Shown here piece by piece: positions 10,943 to 21,566 of a DNA stretch of 64,000 bases. The first letter of the stretch is position 1. Each line of letters begins with the position of its first letter. The notes beneath the pieces were generated by a model, which saw nothing but the letters and a program-made list of their open reading frames with translations, did not search any database and was not told the origin of the DNA. A program made the translations under genes and the position numbers. The stretch is taken from positions 1,116,001 through 1,180,000 of the forward strand of contig OOIN01000001.1 in NCBI GenBank assembly GCA_900323505.1, read 5' to 3'. This stretch comes from Ustilago trichophora (taxonomy: Eukaryota; Basidiomycota; Ustilaginomycetes; Ustilaginales; Ustilaginaceae).

Positions 10943-11434
10943 ATGGCGCAACTTCCACCTTATCTGGTACGAATCGTGGCGTCGATGCTGACGCAAGCGC
11001 TTACACGGAAATTGGCCAACTCGCCACTCTTCTTCCGTGTCGTCGATCGGATGATCCACGAAATTGATCATATGCCACATCGTGTCCAGGGTCGTCAGGT
11101 TCCGCCCTACCAGCCGCCATTGGGCATGCGTGAGAGCGAATGGGACCAAGATCACGGTGAGCCGCATAACGAGCCCTCACCTTTCCCGGCAGCGTCGAGG
11201 GGCAAGGATGGCAAGCAAGGAACACCAGCGGAGGGAGGTGCAGATAAGCCAGCGATGAGCTTTGAGGAGGCTCAACGGCACAGAGCAAGGATGTCATATC
11301 AGCAAAGCCAGAGATTGGCGCAAAGAGACCGAGCTAGAGCGCAGGAACAACAAAAGGCGGCAAAGGACGACTCCGTGTCAAAAGAACTTAGGGAGCTGCA
11401 AGAGAAGCTGCGAGAGCTACGAGGAAAGCCATGA
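10943..11434 (+). CDS. Small protein of unknown function with C-terminal coiled coil
   Basis: I do not recognise this 163-residue protein. The N-terminal ~40 residues are amphipathic and mixed hydrophobic/basic (MAQLPPYLVRIVASML...), compatible with mitochondrial targeting or membrane association, followed by an IHEIDHMPHR segment. The middle is Pro/Gly/Glu-rich and probably disordered. From about residue 108 to the end it is strongly charged, rich in Arg, Gln, Glu and Lys with few prolines, and should form a long alpha-helix or coiled coil. Codon use and the clean ATG at 10943 support a real gene. The layout resembles small fungal mitochondrial proteins, but that is only an impression. Confidence 0.7.
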   Translation: MAQLPPYLVRIVASMLTQALTRKLANSPLFFRVVDRMIHEIDHMPHRVQGRQVPPYQPPLGMRESEWDQDHGEPHNEPSPFPAASRGKDGKQGTPAEGGADKPAMSFEEAQRHRARMSYQQSQRLAQRDRARAQEQQKAAKDDSVSKELRELQEKLRELRGKP

Positions 11435-12687
11435 CCCAGCCTTGACATCCTTCAACACACTATACGAGGCGGCATCGAGTTCAGATGGATCTTCTGCGAC
11501 ACGCACAGCAGGACGCTAAACCCTCGTCACCAACATGCACTCGACAACGACTTCGCCCTATTGTAACAACAGCTTACGTGAACCCTCACAAGCATCTCAT
11601 TTGTACCACTACTGAATTCATCATATATCGCATGCACTTCCACCACCATTCTCACCAACACGACTTTGTGCTCATTCCGACGAGTGATGCTATGAGTCCC
11701 TCTTGCCGACAAAAAAGGAACGATTTGCGTGCGCTTCTTTACGGACTGCTTCATGTTAAGATGTCAACATGACTGATTGTGGAATTAAAGGCCGCCGATG
11801 TCGACGGGAACCGGCCAGCAACTTTATGCACGCTCTTACCGGCTCGAATGCTTGCAGAGCAACATTCCACCCGCCATCATGTGTGACCCCGCCTCCGGTA
11901 TACATTGTCCATCCTAGCAATGAAAGTCTTTGTCTTCCTCCACTGCTGTTGTTGCAATTGTGCAGAGACATCAGAACCACATCTCGTCCAGACTTATACA
12001 TGCCTGCATGGGTCCCTCGCCCCACGGATGAGCGCAAGGTGACATCTACATGCCCATAGCATACAAGTAACGCTGTATCCATTCGCTGAAATTAATGGTA
12101 TCTTTCGTGCACATGACTGCTCTCTCTCTCTCTCTCTCTCTCTTTCACTTCATGAAAGATTTCACTGCGTGGACCCCAAGTGTCGTTGGATATGCGAGGG
12201 ATGCATTAAGTGGAACGCGTGTTCGCGCCTTGGCTCTTGAGAATGTCGATTTGCACTTTACGCGACACGCGTTGGACGCGTTCCCACTCATTTACACGTC
12301 GAGCAGGATTAGCGAAACTGGAAAACGCAATCAGAAAATGCGCGAGGAATGAGTGGCACACAGAAAACAACTTCTCTCCCAATTTGGGCGAATGAGCAGA
12401 GTCGACAGCACGCGCACACAAAGAGCAGAGGAAACAACACCTCTCTTGAAGAAACAGCACCAACACTTTCCTTCGCATACTCACACCAACTCTCAACCTT
12501 CACTCCACCACCTTCGCTTCCGTCGTACCCCATCACATAATCTCCCCTTGATCGGTGCCAACTCTCGGCAAATTTTGCTCCGTCTATACCTTGCCGCACG
12601 ACTACACAATAAACAGAAAATCACATAGACCAAAAAAAAAAACAAAACTTGCTTCAAGGCGAGCCATCATACACACAGGAAAATAGG
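11435..12687. other. Intergenic region and MCM6 promoter
   Basis: The left half should hold the 3' UTR of the small gene. The right half is the MCM6 promoter. It contains a (CT)12 tract at 12120-12143 and a cluster of MCB-like boxes (12215-12281, listed separately). A further ACGCGC lies at 12410-12415. Short open frames on both strands have no recognisable product. Confidence 0.6.
12215..12281. promoter_or_regulatory. Cluster of MCB-like cell-cycle boxes upstream of MCM6
   Basis: Three perfect ACGCGT hexamers (12215-12220, 12267-12272, 12276-12281) and one ACGCGA (12260-12265) fall within 67 bp, about 410-470 bp upstream of the MCM6 ATG. ACGCGT is the MluI cell-cycle box bound by MBF (Mbp1/Swi6 or Cdc10 complexes), which drives G1/S transcription of replication genes in yeasts. 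That it works this way here is inference from motif and target gene. Confidence 0.6.
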
Positions 12688-15624
12688 ATGTCGTCCTCTT
12701 CCGCCATGCCCTCCTCCCCCTTGGGCAGGATCGGTGGCCACAACCGAAGCGGTGACCAGGAGCGTCTCGACCCTCTTGCTCTTGGACGATCGAACAACAC
12801 ATCAGGCGCAGGCGCCAGCGCACACCGAGCCTTCACTCCAGGCACGTCAGAAGCCGGCTCGCTCAACCTCGAACGCCAACTGCGAGGCCAATATGAAGAC
12901 GATGCCAGTACCGTCAACGGTGATTCCCGACCCATGGATGAGGACTCTACCCCTCGACGCCCCCGCCCACGTGCCGCCGTCGACACCCAGGATATCCCCG
13001 TCGTCGTCGACGAAGTCGGTGAACGTGTACGTGAGGGTTTCGCACAGTTCCTCGAGAGCTTTGTCGACCAGCCCCTCTCTGGCTCTCCCGACGCCAACGG
13101 TGAGAAGGTCCAGGACCCCGTCTACATTGACCAGATCTATGCTCTGCGAGACTACAACCGCACCACACTCTTCGTCGACTTCAGCCACATCCTCCGCCAT
13201 GACGAGGTGCTGGCACGTGCCATCAGCGACCAGTACTACCGTTTCGTGCCTTACCTCCGCCGCGCACTCCTCGACCTCGTCAACACATACGTGCCCAACT
13301 ATCTCTACCTCAACGCACACGTCGCTGCCACCGCCTCTTCGGGTCTCATCCCTCGTGACTTTTCCGTGTCGTTCTACAACCTCGGTCTCGTCTCTGGTAT
13401 CCGCGATATGCGCACAGACCGAGTCGGCAAGCTCGTTTCGATCAGCGGTACAGTGACCCGTACAAGTGAGGTCAGGCCAGAACTTCTATATGGTGCATTC
13501 ACCTGCACAAGCTGCAGCACTACCGTACGCGACGTCGAGCAGCAGTTCAAGTACACTGAACCTGTCATGTGCCGAAACCCAGTCTGTCAGAACAGGAGGG
13601 AGTGGCAGCTCAACGTCGATCAGAGCCGATTCTGCGATTGGCAAAAGGTGCGCATTCAGGAGAATGCCAACGAGATCCCCACAGGAAGCATGCCTCGCAG
13701 TCTCGATGTCATTTTGCGTTCGGAGATCGTCGAACGCGCAAAAGCTGGTGACAAGTGCGTGTTTACGGGTACTTTTATCGTTGTTCCGGATGTCTCGCAG
13801 CTCGGCGTGCCAGGTGTCAACGCCCAGATCCAGCGTGAGGCCCAGGGTGGACGACCGGCGGAGGGTGTCAACGCGCAGGGTGTTTCGGGTCTCAAGAGTC
13901 TCGGTGTGCGCGATTTGACCTACAAGACTGCTTTCCTTGCTTGCATGGTGCAGAGCGCTGATGCCAGGGGCGGAAACGACATCCGTGCCGATTTCACGGA
14001 CGACAACGAGGACCCTGAAACCCTGATGGACTCGCTCACCGAGGCCGAGAGGGACGAGCTCGAGGCCATGGTCATGTCCGAAGACATCTACAGCCGCCTT
14101 GTCCAATCCATCGCCCCCACCGTCTATGGCCACGACATTGTCAAGAAGGGTATCCTGCTCCAGCTCATGGGCGGAGTACACAAGTCCACCAAGGAAGGCA
14201 TGCGCCTCCGTGGCGATATCAACATCTGCATCGTCGGTGATCCTTCCACCTCCAAATCGCAATTCCTCAAGTACGTCTGTGGTTTCATGCCTCGAGCTGT
14301 CTACACCTCCGGTAAAGCTTCTTCAGCCGCTGGTCTCACTGCTGCCGTGGTGAAAGACGAAGAGACGGGCGAATTCACGATCGAGGCGGGAGCACTCATG
14401 CTGGCTGACAACGGTATCTGTGCGATTGACGAGTTCGACAAGATGGACGTTGCCGATCAAGTCGCTATCCACGAAACCATGGAACAGCAGACGATCAGTA
14501 TCGCCAAAGCCGGTATCCAGGCCACGCTCAATGCTCGCACCTCCATTCTTGCCGCGGCCAACCCCGTTGGTGGACGCTACAATCGCAAGCAAACACTCCG
14601 AGCCAACGTTGCCATGTCAGCCCCCATCATGTCGCGTTTCGATCTCTTCTTCGTCGTTCTCGACGAGTGCAACGAGGCAGTTGATATGAACATTGCACAG
14701 CACATTGTCAACGTCCACCGCTTCCGCGATGCCGCGATCGACCCCGAATTCAGCACCGAGGCAATCCAGCGATACATCCGCTACGCACGAACTTTCCAGC
14801 CCAAGCTCACGCCGGAAGCGAGCGACGTGCTGGTGGACAAGTACCGACAGCTGCGTCAGGACGATTCTGGGCCTGGCAAAAACTCGTACCGCATCACGGT
14901 GAGGCAGTTGGAGTCGATGATCCGATTGTGCGAGGCGATTGCAAGGGCCAACTGCAGGCATGAGATCACGCCGGCGTTTGTGCGTGAGGCGTACTCGCTG
15001 CTGCGCCAGTCGATCATCCATGTCGAGAAGGATGATATCGACTTTGACGAGGAAGACGAGGAGGAACAGCAGCGTCTCCAGCAGAAGCAGGAACGCGAAT
15101 CCACTGCTGCTGCTGCTGCTCAACCTTCGTCCTCACTCGGCGCGATGGATGAGGACAGCATGGATCCCAACAGCGAGTCGATGCGACAAGCGTCTTCATC
15201 TGCCGCCGGTGCAGGCTCGGGAGAGATGGCATCGAGCTCAGCAGCCTCGAAACGCAAGATTAGGATCACGTTTGACCGGTACATGGAGATTGCCAACCTC
15301 ATCGTCCTGCGGGTTAACGAGGTGGAGCGCCAGACGATGCGCGGTGTCAACCGATCCGAGTTGGTCGACTGGTACCTTCTCCAGCGCGAGAATGACATTG
15401 AGACAGTGGACCAGTTCGAGGAGGAGACCGAGCTGATCAAGAAGGTGCTCACAAAGCTGGTCAAAGATTCGATGCTGTTGGAGCTGCGAGAGCAGATTGA
15501 CGAAGATGGCAACCCGATGAGCAGCGTAGGCGATGCTTCGGGTTCATCGGCGGGTGATGCTGTGCTAATGGTGCACCCGCAGGTGGACATCGACAGTATC
15601 GGGGCCACTACCAGCACTGCTTAA
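12688..15624 (+). CDS. MCM6: DNA replication licensing factor Mcm6
   Basis: 978 residues, single exon: a subunit of the hexameric MCM2-7 replicative helicase. The N-terminal domain carries a C4 zinc finger (Cys273, Cys276, Cys295, Cys300). The AAA+ core has Walker A GDPSTSKS (517-524), Walker B with Asp581-Glu582 in IDEFDKM, and the arginine finger Arg650 in SRFD. It is Mcm6 and not another MCM by the VVDEVGERV start, the GVRDLTYK segment before the AAA+ core, and the C-terminal winged-helix segment YMEIANLIVLRV. In the family this domain contacts Cdt1. The start is the ATG at 12688; the open frame extends to a TTG at 12649. A long acidic Gln/Ser linker (about 785-850) precedes the winged helix. 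The upstream MCB-like cluster suggests G1/S transcription. Confidence 0.96.
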   Translation: MSSSSAMPSSPLGRIGGHNRSGDQERLDPLALGRSNNTSGAGASAHRAFTPGTSEAGSLNLERQLRGQYEDDASTVNGDSRPMDEDSTPRRPRPRAAVDTQDIPVVVDEVGERVREGFAQFLESFVDQPLSGSPDANGEKVQDPVYIDQIYALRDYNRTTLFVDFSHILRHDEVLARAISDQYYRFVPYLRRALLDLVNTYVPNYLYLNAHVAATASSGLIPRDFSVSFYNLGLVSGIRDMRTDRVGKLVSISGTVTRTSEVRPELLYGAFTCTSCSTTVRDVEQQFKYTEPVMCRNPVCQNRREWQLNVDQSRFCDWQKVRIQENANEIPTGSMPRSLDVILRSEIVERAKAGDKCVFTGTFIVVPDVSQLGVPGVNAQIQREAQGGRPAEGVNAQGVSGLKSLGVRDLTYKTAFLACMVQSADARGGNDIRADFTDDNEDPETLMDSLTEAERDELEAMVMSEDIYSRLVQSIAPTVYGHDIVKKGILLQLMGGVHKSTKEGMRLRGDINICIVGDPSTSKSQFLKYVCGFMPRAVYTSGKASSAAGLTAAVVKDEETGEFTIEAGALMLADNGICAIDEFDKMDVADQVAIHETMEQQTISIAKAGIQATLNARTSILAAANPVGGRYNRKQTLRANVAMSAPIMSRFDLFFVVLDECNEAVDMNIAQHIVNVHRFRDAAIDPEFSTEAIQRYIRYARTFQPKLTPEASDVLVDKYRQLRQDDSGPGKNSYRITVRQLESMIRLCEAIARANCRHEITPAFVREAYSLLRQSIIHVEKDDIDFDEEDEEEQQRLQQKQERESTAAAAAQPSSSLGAMDEDSMDPNSESMRQASSSAAGAGSGEMASSSAASKRKIRITFDRYMEIANLIVLRVNEVERQTMRGVNRSELVDWYLLQRENDIETVDQFEEETELIKKVLTKLVKDSMLLELREQIDEDGNPMSSVGDASGSSAGDAVLMVHPQVDIDSIGATTSTA

Positions 15625-16604
15625 GGTTTGATACTGCGCAATGTTTGATGGCTTTTGTTCTCGATTGTACTTTTAGGGGATTCTTCGCGCTTCTTTCTGA
15701 TTTCGATTTCTAGGTTAACATGATACTACTACAATGATCGTTACGAGTGTGAGAGGAGCTTGTGGACGGAAAGGTGTGTGTGGTAATGACTATGATGAAA
15801 GATGCGAAAGAGATGGGAATGCTACAGCCCAGGATAGGGGTATGTAGTAACTACAATCTCTACCTGTCCTGCAGCAGAAGGGATGATGATCTGATGTCAA
15901 GGTCAGCTGACGTTTGATGCAACATTCTCCTGAGCAGCTGTCACAAGCTCGGTTGCTTGTTGTAGCCAACCATCATTCGGGATCGACTCGAAACCCAGAG
16001 CCGAGAAAGAGGAAATTTCAGGGTCCTTGCACAGATATCAAGGCCACGCACCCCTTTCTTGGTTCGGATCTTGGAATTTCGACTTTTGCGGACATGGGGC
16101 CCCTGCATTTGCAGTACTGTACCTGCTTAGCTAGCGCGTCCCGGAGGATTTTTCGGGCTTTGGGAGATTGGCACAGCTTTATCCAGAGAGTGGCGGTATC
16201 AGCCTCAAACTACAGTATCTCCTGTCTGACATCCTTTACTTCGTTTCACCATCACTCGAGATCAACCGATAGACTCTAGAGTTGCCCCAATAGCGAACGC
16301 AGCAACGGGACAACCTCGACTAGACTCAGCCCAACAACAGTCATCCGAGCGCCGTTATCCGCCATCTTCACAGTTTATTGCTCTAAGAGACACCCAGCCT
16401 GGAACCGACAGAAGCTCCTACCTTATGAACAGAGCTTGAGTGCTCCTACTGACCACAACAGCCTACACTTCCATACATATACACACCACCCTCCTCTCTT
16501 CTTCGCTTCAGGTAGACATCATCCACATCTCGACTGAAGGCCAGCAAACCTTAGAAAAGCTCCGATACACTAGCTGACCGCGTCAGCCACCAGCCAAAAT
16601 CGCC
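15625..16604. other. Intergenic region upstream of the ceramidase gene
   Basis: 980 bases between two plus-strand genes. The only sizeable open frame (about 120 codons, 15914-16279) lacks conserved features. The last 200 bases are C/A-rich and look like a fungal 5' UTR and core promoter. Nothing else stands out. Confidence 0.55.
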
Positions 16605-19256
16605 ATGACCGGCGCCGGCTACCATCTCGTTCCCAGCAGGGAGAGCGAGGAGACTTGTGTCTCCATGGTGGATGAGGAAAAGACCACCAACTTTGACAAG
16701 CACGCTGTCCCTTCTTCCGCTGCAAGTAGCGACGATGATGATACCGACATCCCACAGGCTCGCAGAACCCCTTGGCTGAAGCTCAAAGCGATCCTCCTCA
16801 TCGCCCTCGTCGCATCCACTACCATCGCAGCATGCTGCATATACCGCAACGGTGTCAAGCCTGCCTCGATCTGGACGAATCGACCCATCAACCCGCATCG
16901 CCCCACCTCCACACTGTCCTCCGACTCGAATGTCATCTTTGGTCTCGGAATCGGCGATGTTACTGGTCCAATTGTTGAGGTCAACATGATGGGCTACGCC
17001 TCCCTCCCTCAGACCAATACCGGTCTTCACATCCGCCTTCGCTCCCGTGCCTTCATCGTTGGCTCACAAGAGAAAGAGTCATCCAACTACTTCCGCGCTC
17101 GCCTCGCAGCAAGGTTCAAGAGCTTCATCCCCACCGCGGATGGCTCTGCCAACCGATGGCTCTTTATCAACTCTGACATCTGCATGGGCGATACAGCCGT
17201 GCGCAAAGCTGTGGTAGATCAACTCAGGCAGAAGTATCCAGGAGTGTATGGAGAGAGGAACGTCGCTTTTGTTGGCACACACTCGCATGCTGGTCCCGGC
17301 GGATTCATGCAATCCCTTCTCCCGACGCTTACCTCCAAAGGCGTCATCCTGCAAAACTTTGATGCCATCGTCCAAGGCACCGTCAAAGCCGCCGTTCAGG
17401 CGCACGAAGACTATACCTCTCGCCAAAACCGCGTAGCTTCGGGCGAGAGCGCCACCCGCCTGAGCTACGGCAAGACACGCTTGGAAGATGCCCACATCCA
17501 GCGCAGCCGATACGCATACGAGCAGAACTCGCAGGAAGAGAGGGATCTCTACAATGACGAAGATCAAGATCACGATTTCGGCCTTCTCAAGTTCGAAGAT
17601 CTTCCCCAGTCCCAGCAAGGGACCTCGGCGGCTACGCCTGCAGGTTTCCTGTCGTGGTATGCGGTGCACGGAACGTCGCTGTACGAGAACAACACGTTGA
17701 CTTCGGGTGATAACAAAGGTTTGGCCGCGTTGCTGTACGAGAGCGCGCAGCAGCCAGAGATGTTGCCTGGCCAGAACGGGTTCGTGGCCGGCTTCTCGCA
17801 GGCGTTGGTGGGCGATACTTCGCCCAATACCAAGGGCGCATGGTGTGATGATGGCAGTGCCTGCGAGTACAAGCATTCGACTTGCGATAATGGCAAAGGA
17901 AAGGAGAGAGTGCAGACGTGTCATGGAAGGGGACCGGCTTGGGGTCTGGACGAGTATCTTCCAGTCAGCCCGACAGGAGGATACGATTGGGCCTCGAACG
18001 AGATCATTGCTCGCAAGCAGGTGGATGCTGCTCGTTCTATCATGGACCGACCCGCCACTGCCACTTTCTCTCACGCCGACGACTATGAATCAATGACACA
18101 CCTCACCGGCCCCATCAAGAGCGTCAAGATGAACGTCGACATGTCTCAGTACACCGTCTACCGTCCCGACGGCAGTCGAGTCAAAACCTGTCCCGCCGCC
18201 CTCGGCTACGGTTTCGCTGGAGGCACCACCGACGGTCCTGGCGCCTTCGACTTTGTCCAAGGTAGCAACAAGACCGACCACCACAATCCTTTTTGGGACC
18301 TTGTCAAGGGATTTATCAAGAACCCGTCGCAGGAACAGATCGAGTGTCAGGCACCCAAAGCGGTCTTGCTCGATATCGGTGAGATTCACAAACCGTACGA
18401 TTGGGGGCCGAGTATTGTCGAGGTGCAAATCTTGCGCGTGGGGAGGTTGTTCATCCTGATTGTTCCTGGAGAGTTCACCACCATGGCTGGACGCAGGTTG
18501 AAAAAGGTGGTGGGAGAGGCGGTGAAGAAGGCTGGATTGGTGGACGAGGGGGAGGAGCCGATTGTGCAGGTCAGTGGGCCCGCGTCGACCTATGGGCATT
18601 ATGTGACTACGGAGGAGGAGTACAGCGTGCAGAGGTACGAAGGAGCCAGCACCCTATTTGGGCCGCATACTTTGGAGGCCTACATGGATGTGTTCTCCCG
18701 CCGACTAGTTCCCGCACTCAAAGAAGGAGCAAGAGACCTGCCAGTGGGACCGCAGAAAGCATTTGACATCACCAAAGCGTGGAAGTTCAAGACCGGCGTT
18801 GTATACGACAATCCTCCCATCGGCCATTCTTTCGGCGACGTCCTCGAGCAACCTCTTCTCTCCTACCCCATCCCCAACTCCAACTTCTCGCATCCAACCT
18901 CATTGTTCAACGGTCAACCAACCACATCTTCGACCTCGAACATCACCGTCACCTTCGTAGCCGCCAATCCACGCAACAACCTCCGTCTCGAAGGTACCTA
19001 CTTTGAAATTCAACGCTTCAACACCGACACCGGCACCTGGCTCGTTGAACGCACCGATGGCCATCATTCCACAACTATGCGTTGGACCCGAACCAACGAG
19101 TTGCACGGATCATCCAAAATCGAGGTCGGATGGAGCGTCGAACCGTGGACCAAACAGGGTCTGTATAGGATCGTTTACTACGGCGATCGAAAGACTCCTT
19201 TTACAGGCAAGATTCAGAGTTTCGAAGCTACCAGCTCCGAATTTTACGTGGTGTAG
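16605..19256 (+). CDS. Neutral/alkaline ceramidase, membrane-anchored
   Basis: An 883-residue neutral ceramidase that hydrolyses ceramide to sphingosine and fatty acid. A short cytosolic N-terminus precedes a transmembrane anchor (about residues 60-80), giving a type II topology with the enzyme in the lumen or outside. The catalytic domain starts with GIGDVTGPI and NMMGYA. Metal-binding histidines His226 and His228 lie in THSHAGPGG. The family nucleophile Ser406 lies in GDTSPN, followed by CDDGSAC. The C-terminal immunoglobulin-like domain (about 760-883) ends in the usual beta-rich segment. Length and motifs are normal. Predicted N-glycosylation sequons are present (for example NNTLT and SNFS). 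It converges on the succinyl-CoA ligase gene. By mass action with sphingosine kinases it would shift ceramide/sphingoid-base balance. Confidence 0.93.
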   Translation: MTGAGYHLVPSRESEETCVSMVDEEKTTNFDKHAVPSSAASSDDDDTDIPQARRTPWLKLKAILLIALVASTTIAACCIYRNGVKPASIWTNRPINPHRPTSTLSSDSNVIFGLGIGDVTGPIVEVNMMGYASLPQTNTGLHIRLRSRAFIVGSQEKESSNYFRARLAARFKSFIPTADGSANRWLFINSDICMGDTAVRKAVVDQLRQKYPGVYGERNVAFVGTHSHAGPGGFMQSLLPTLTSKGVILQNFDAIVQGTVKAAVQAHEDYTSRQNRVASGESATRLSYGKTRLEDAHIQRSRYAYEQNSQEERDLYNDEDQDHDFGLLKFEDLPQSQQGTSAATPAGFLSWYAVHGTSLYENNTLTSGDNKGLAALLYESAQQPEMLPGQNGFVAGFSQALVGDTSPNTKGAWCDDGSACEYKHSTCDNGKGKERVQTCHGRGPAWGLDEYLPVSPTGGYDWASNEIIARKQVDAARSIMDRPATATFSHADDYESMTHLTGPIKSVKMNVDMSQYTVYRPDGSRVKTCPAALGYGFAGGTTDGPGAFDFVQGSNKTDHHNPFWDLVKGFIKNPSQEQIECQAPKAVLLDIGEIHKPYDWGPSIVEVQILRVGRLFILIVPGEFTTMAGRRLKKVVGEAVKKAGLVDEGEEPIVQVSGPASTYGHYVTTEEEYSVQRYEGASTLFGPHTLEAYMDVFSRRLVPALKEGARDLPVGPQKAFDITKAWKFKTGVVYDNPPIGHSFGDVLEQPLLSYPIPNSNFSHPTSLFNGQPTTSSTSNITVTFVAANPRNNLRLEGTYFEIQRFNTDTGTWLVERTDGHHSTTMRWTRTNELHGSSKIEVGWSVEPWTKQGLYRIVYYGDRKTPFTGKIQSFEATSSEFYVV

Positions 19257-19525
19257 AGATAAGTACTGTATAGTGTACATATTGTTTAAAGAGATCTATT
19301 GCACATTCGATACCCCTCGTTCGTCGTTTTGTTGTTCGTTGTCAGCTGCAGTCCTGTACCTTTTTGTTGCTTTGTTGATCGCGATCGTGACTTGTTCATG
19401 TCTGGTTTCAAGCTTCAGACTGATGATTCATGCCGAAAAATCTTGGTAACGGACGTAATATTGTCAAAGGCGCAATGTTAAAGAGACAGAATCTAAGTGT
19501 GGGAAATCCTCAAAGCAGTACACAC

Positions 19526-20806
19526 TTAGAGAGTACCCTTGTGAGCGCTCTCGACAGCCTTGGCAGCGGCCTCGTCGAGACCGTCAAATGCAAAGATCTT
19601 GAGGTTGGACTTCTTGATCAACTCCTTTGCCTCCTTCTCGTGGGTACCCTGGAGACGGACGACGAGGGGGATGGTCAAATCGAGCTCCTGGGTAGCCTGA
19701 ATGATACCCTCGGCGATCTTCTTGCACGAAACGATACCGCCGAAAATGTTGACAAAGATGCTCTTGACCTCATTCGAGTTGAGGAGGAGCTCAAAGGCCT
19801 TCTTAACCGAAGCGGCCGAAGCGGTACCTCCGACATCGAGGAAGTTGGCGGGGTTTCCCCCGTTGAGCTTGAGAACGTCCATGGTGGCCATGGCGAGACC
19901 GGCACCGTTGACGAGGCATCCGATGTTGCCGTCGAGCTTGATAAAGTTGAGACCGTACTTGGCAGCATCGACCTCGTCGGGGTCCTCTTGGGTGGTGTCG
20001 CGGAGCTCAAAGACATCAGCCTGACGGAAGTCGGCGTTCTCGTCGAAACCAAGCTTGGCGTCCATGCAGAGGATCTCACCGTCCTTGGACTCGGCGAGGG
20101 GGTTGATCTCGACCTGAGTAGCGTCCTTCTCGTCAAAGAGCTTGTAGAGCTTCTGGAAGGTCTCGGCGGCCTGCTCCTCCTGCTTGACGCCGGTGAAGCC
20201 GAGCTTCTTGGCAATGTTGAGGGCGTCCTCCTTGCTGAGGCCCTTCTCAAAGTCGATGGGGGTGGTGATGATGGCGTCGGGGTTCTCGGCGGCAACGTCC
20301 TCGATCGACATACCACCCTGGTTGGAGGCGATCATGACGGGAAGCTGGGTAGCACGGTCGTTGAGGACAGCAACGTAGTACTCGTGGTGTGGAGGACGGG
20401 CCTCGGCAATCATGACGGCGTTGCAAAGACGACCAGCGGCACCGGTCTGCTTGGTGATGAGGTTGTTTCCAATCATCTTGGCAGCAAGGTCACGAGCCTC
20501 CTCGGGGGTCTTGATGAGGTGAACACCACCCTGTAGACCCGAGTCAAAGTGACCCTTACCACGACCACCGGCAAGGACCTGTGCCTTGATGACGATCTCC
20601 TTTCCGCCGAACGACTGGGCAGCCTTGTATGCCTCCTCGGGAGTCTTGGCAGCGATGTACTTGGGGGTAGCAATGCCGTACTTGTTGAGAATGTCCATGG
20701 AAAGGTGCTCGTGGATCGAGAGGTATCGCTTCTGGGCAGCAGCCTGGCCGCCTCGGACCATGGTCCTGGCCATGGAGGCGCGTGTTCGGAGTGCGTTGAA
20801 CAGCAT
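19526..20806 (-). CDS. LSC2: Succinyl-CoA ligase (ADP-forming) beta subunit, mitochondrial
   Basis: 426 residues, single exon. With the alpha subunit this enzyme converts succinyl-CoA to succinate while making ATP in the citric acid cycle. The first ~30 residues are Arg/Ala/Ser-rich without acids, a typical matrix presequence. Mature sequence starts near YLSIHEHLSMDIL. The ATP-grasp domain contains KAQVLAGGRGKG and GLQGGVHL, with VEINPLAE later. The C-terminal ligase/CoA-binding domain holds NGAGLAMATMD, FLDVGG and NIFGGI. The start is the ATG at 20806; the frame stays open to 21127, but that extension is a pyrimidine-rich leader. I assign ADP-forming specificity by overall similarity only. 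It shares a divergent promoter with RRP15. Confidence 0.95.
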   Translation of the reverse strand: MLFNALRTRASMARTMVRGGQAAAQKRYLSIHEHLSMDILNKYGIATPKYIAAKTPEEAYKAAQSFGGKEIVIKAQVLAGGRGKGHFDSGLQGGVHLIKTPEEARDLAAKMIGNNLITKQTGAAGRLCNAVMIAEARPPHHEYYVAVLNDRATQLPVMIASNQGGMSIEDVAAENPDAIITTPIDFEKGLSKEDALNIAKKLGFTGVKQEEQAAETFQKLYKLFDEKDATQVEINPLAESKDGEILCMDAKLGFDENADFRQADVFELRDTTQEDPDEVDAAKYGLNFIKLDGNIGCLVNGAGLAMATMDVLKLNGGNPANFLDVGGTASAASVKKAFELLLNSNEVKSIFVNIFGGIVSCKKIAEGIIQATQELDLTIPLVVRLQGTHEKEAKELIKKSNLKIFAFDGLDEAAAKAVESAHKGTL

Positions 20807-21566
20807 TGTGATGTGAAAGGGAGAGAGAAGGGGGGGATGAGTGGTGGTGTGGGGTAAAAGGAAAAGGAAGGGTGAGGGGAAGAAACTAGGAGATGCGATG
20901 ATACACACACGTTGTTGCACCGACACCCGAACTCTGTCTCTCTCTCGAGAAGGTAGGACACAAATTGAGAGACAACACTTGGAAACATGACAGAAATTCA
21001 ATATACTGTAGTGACCGGTGAGCGAGCCAGCCAGCCAGCCAAAGAGAGCCAACAGGGAGTGGACGGACCAGACTTTTTTTTGCTTCCTTGCCAACCTCGT
21101 ACAGGCGGAGTGTCCGTTCCGTGTCAAACGGAAACCAACTTGGCTCGCCCTCGGCTTATTCCGTCCAAGCTGCTCCGATTCGCTCCCCCTTTATTTCCTG
21201 CAAGCCCAGACTCGATCACGGCCAAATTCGTGCAAACAGCGTGATCAATTTTGAATCGTGTCTAAAATTGCCCGATTGGCTTTGGTACGGGAGTCGGAAA
21301 TTGGTAAAGCATACACAACAGACACGGCCAAAATTTCTTGAAACCTTCTGAACTTCGCGGAGAAAGTGGAAAGAAAGAGAGAAAATTTGGCTCTGATGTT
21401 GGGAGTTGACATCTGACCCAACCTCTTCGTCTCTGATTGACTTGCACCAACCCTCAATACCTATCTTCAACCAACTTTATTCAACGTCGACCCCAATCCG
21501 ACGTCGCATCGGATCACTCACACTCAACTACGAAGCCCTGGTCAACCATCGAAGAAGCATTACGAG
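20807..21566. other. Divergent promoter between LSC2 and RRP15
   Basis: 760 bases hold the LSC2 leader (CT-rich on its sense strand) and both promoters. The 10-mer CACGGCCAAA occurs twice (21217-21226 and 21323-21332). AAAATTT occurs at 21330-21336 and 21382-21388; it resembles the core of the RRPE element found upstream of yeast ribosome-biogenesis genes, which would fit RRP15. The regulatory reading is speculative. Confidence 0.5.
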
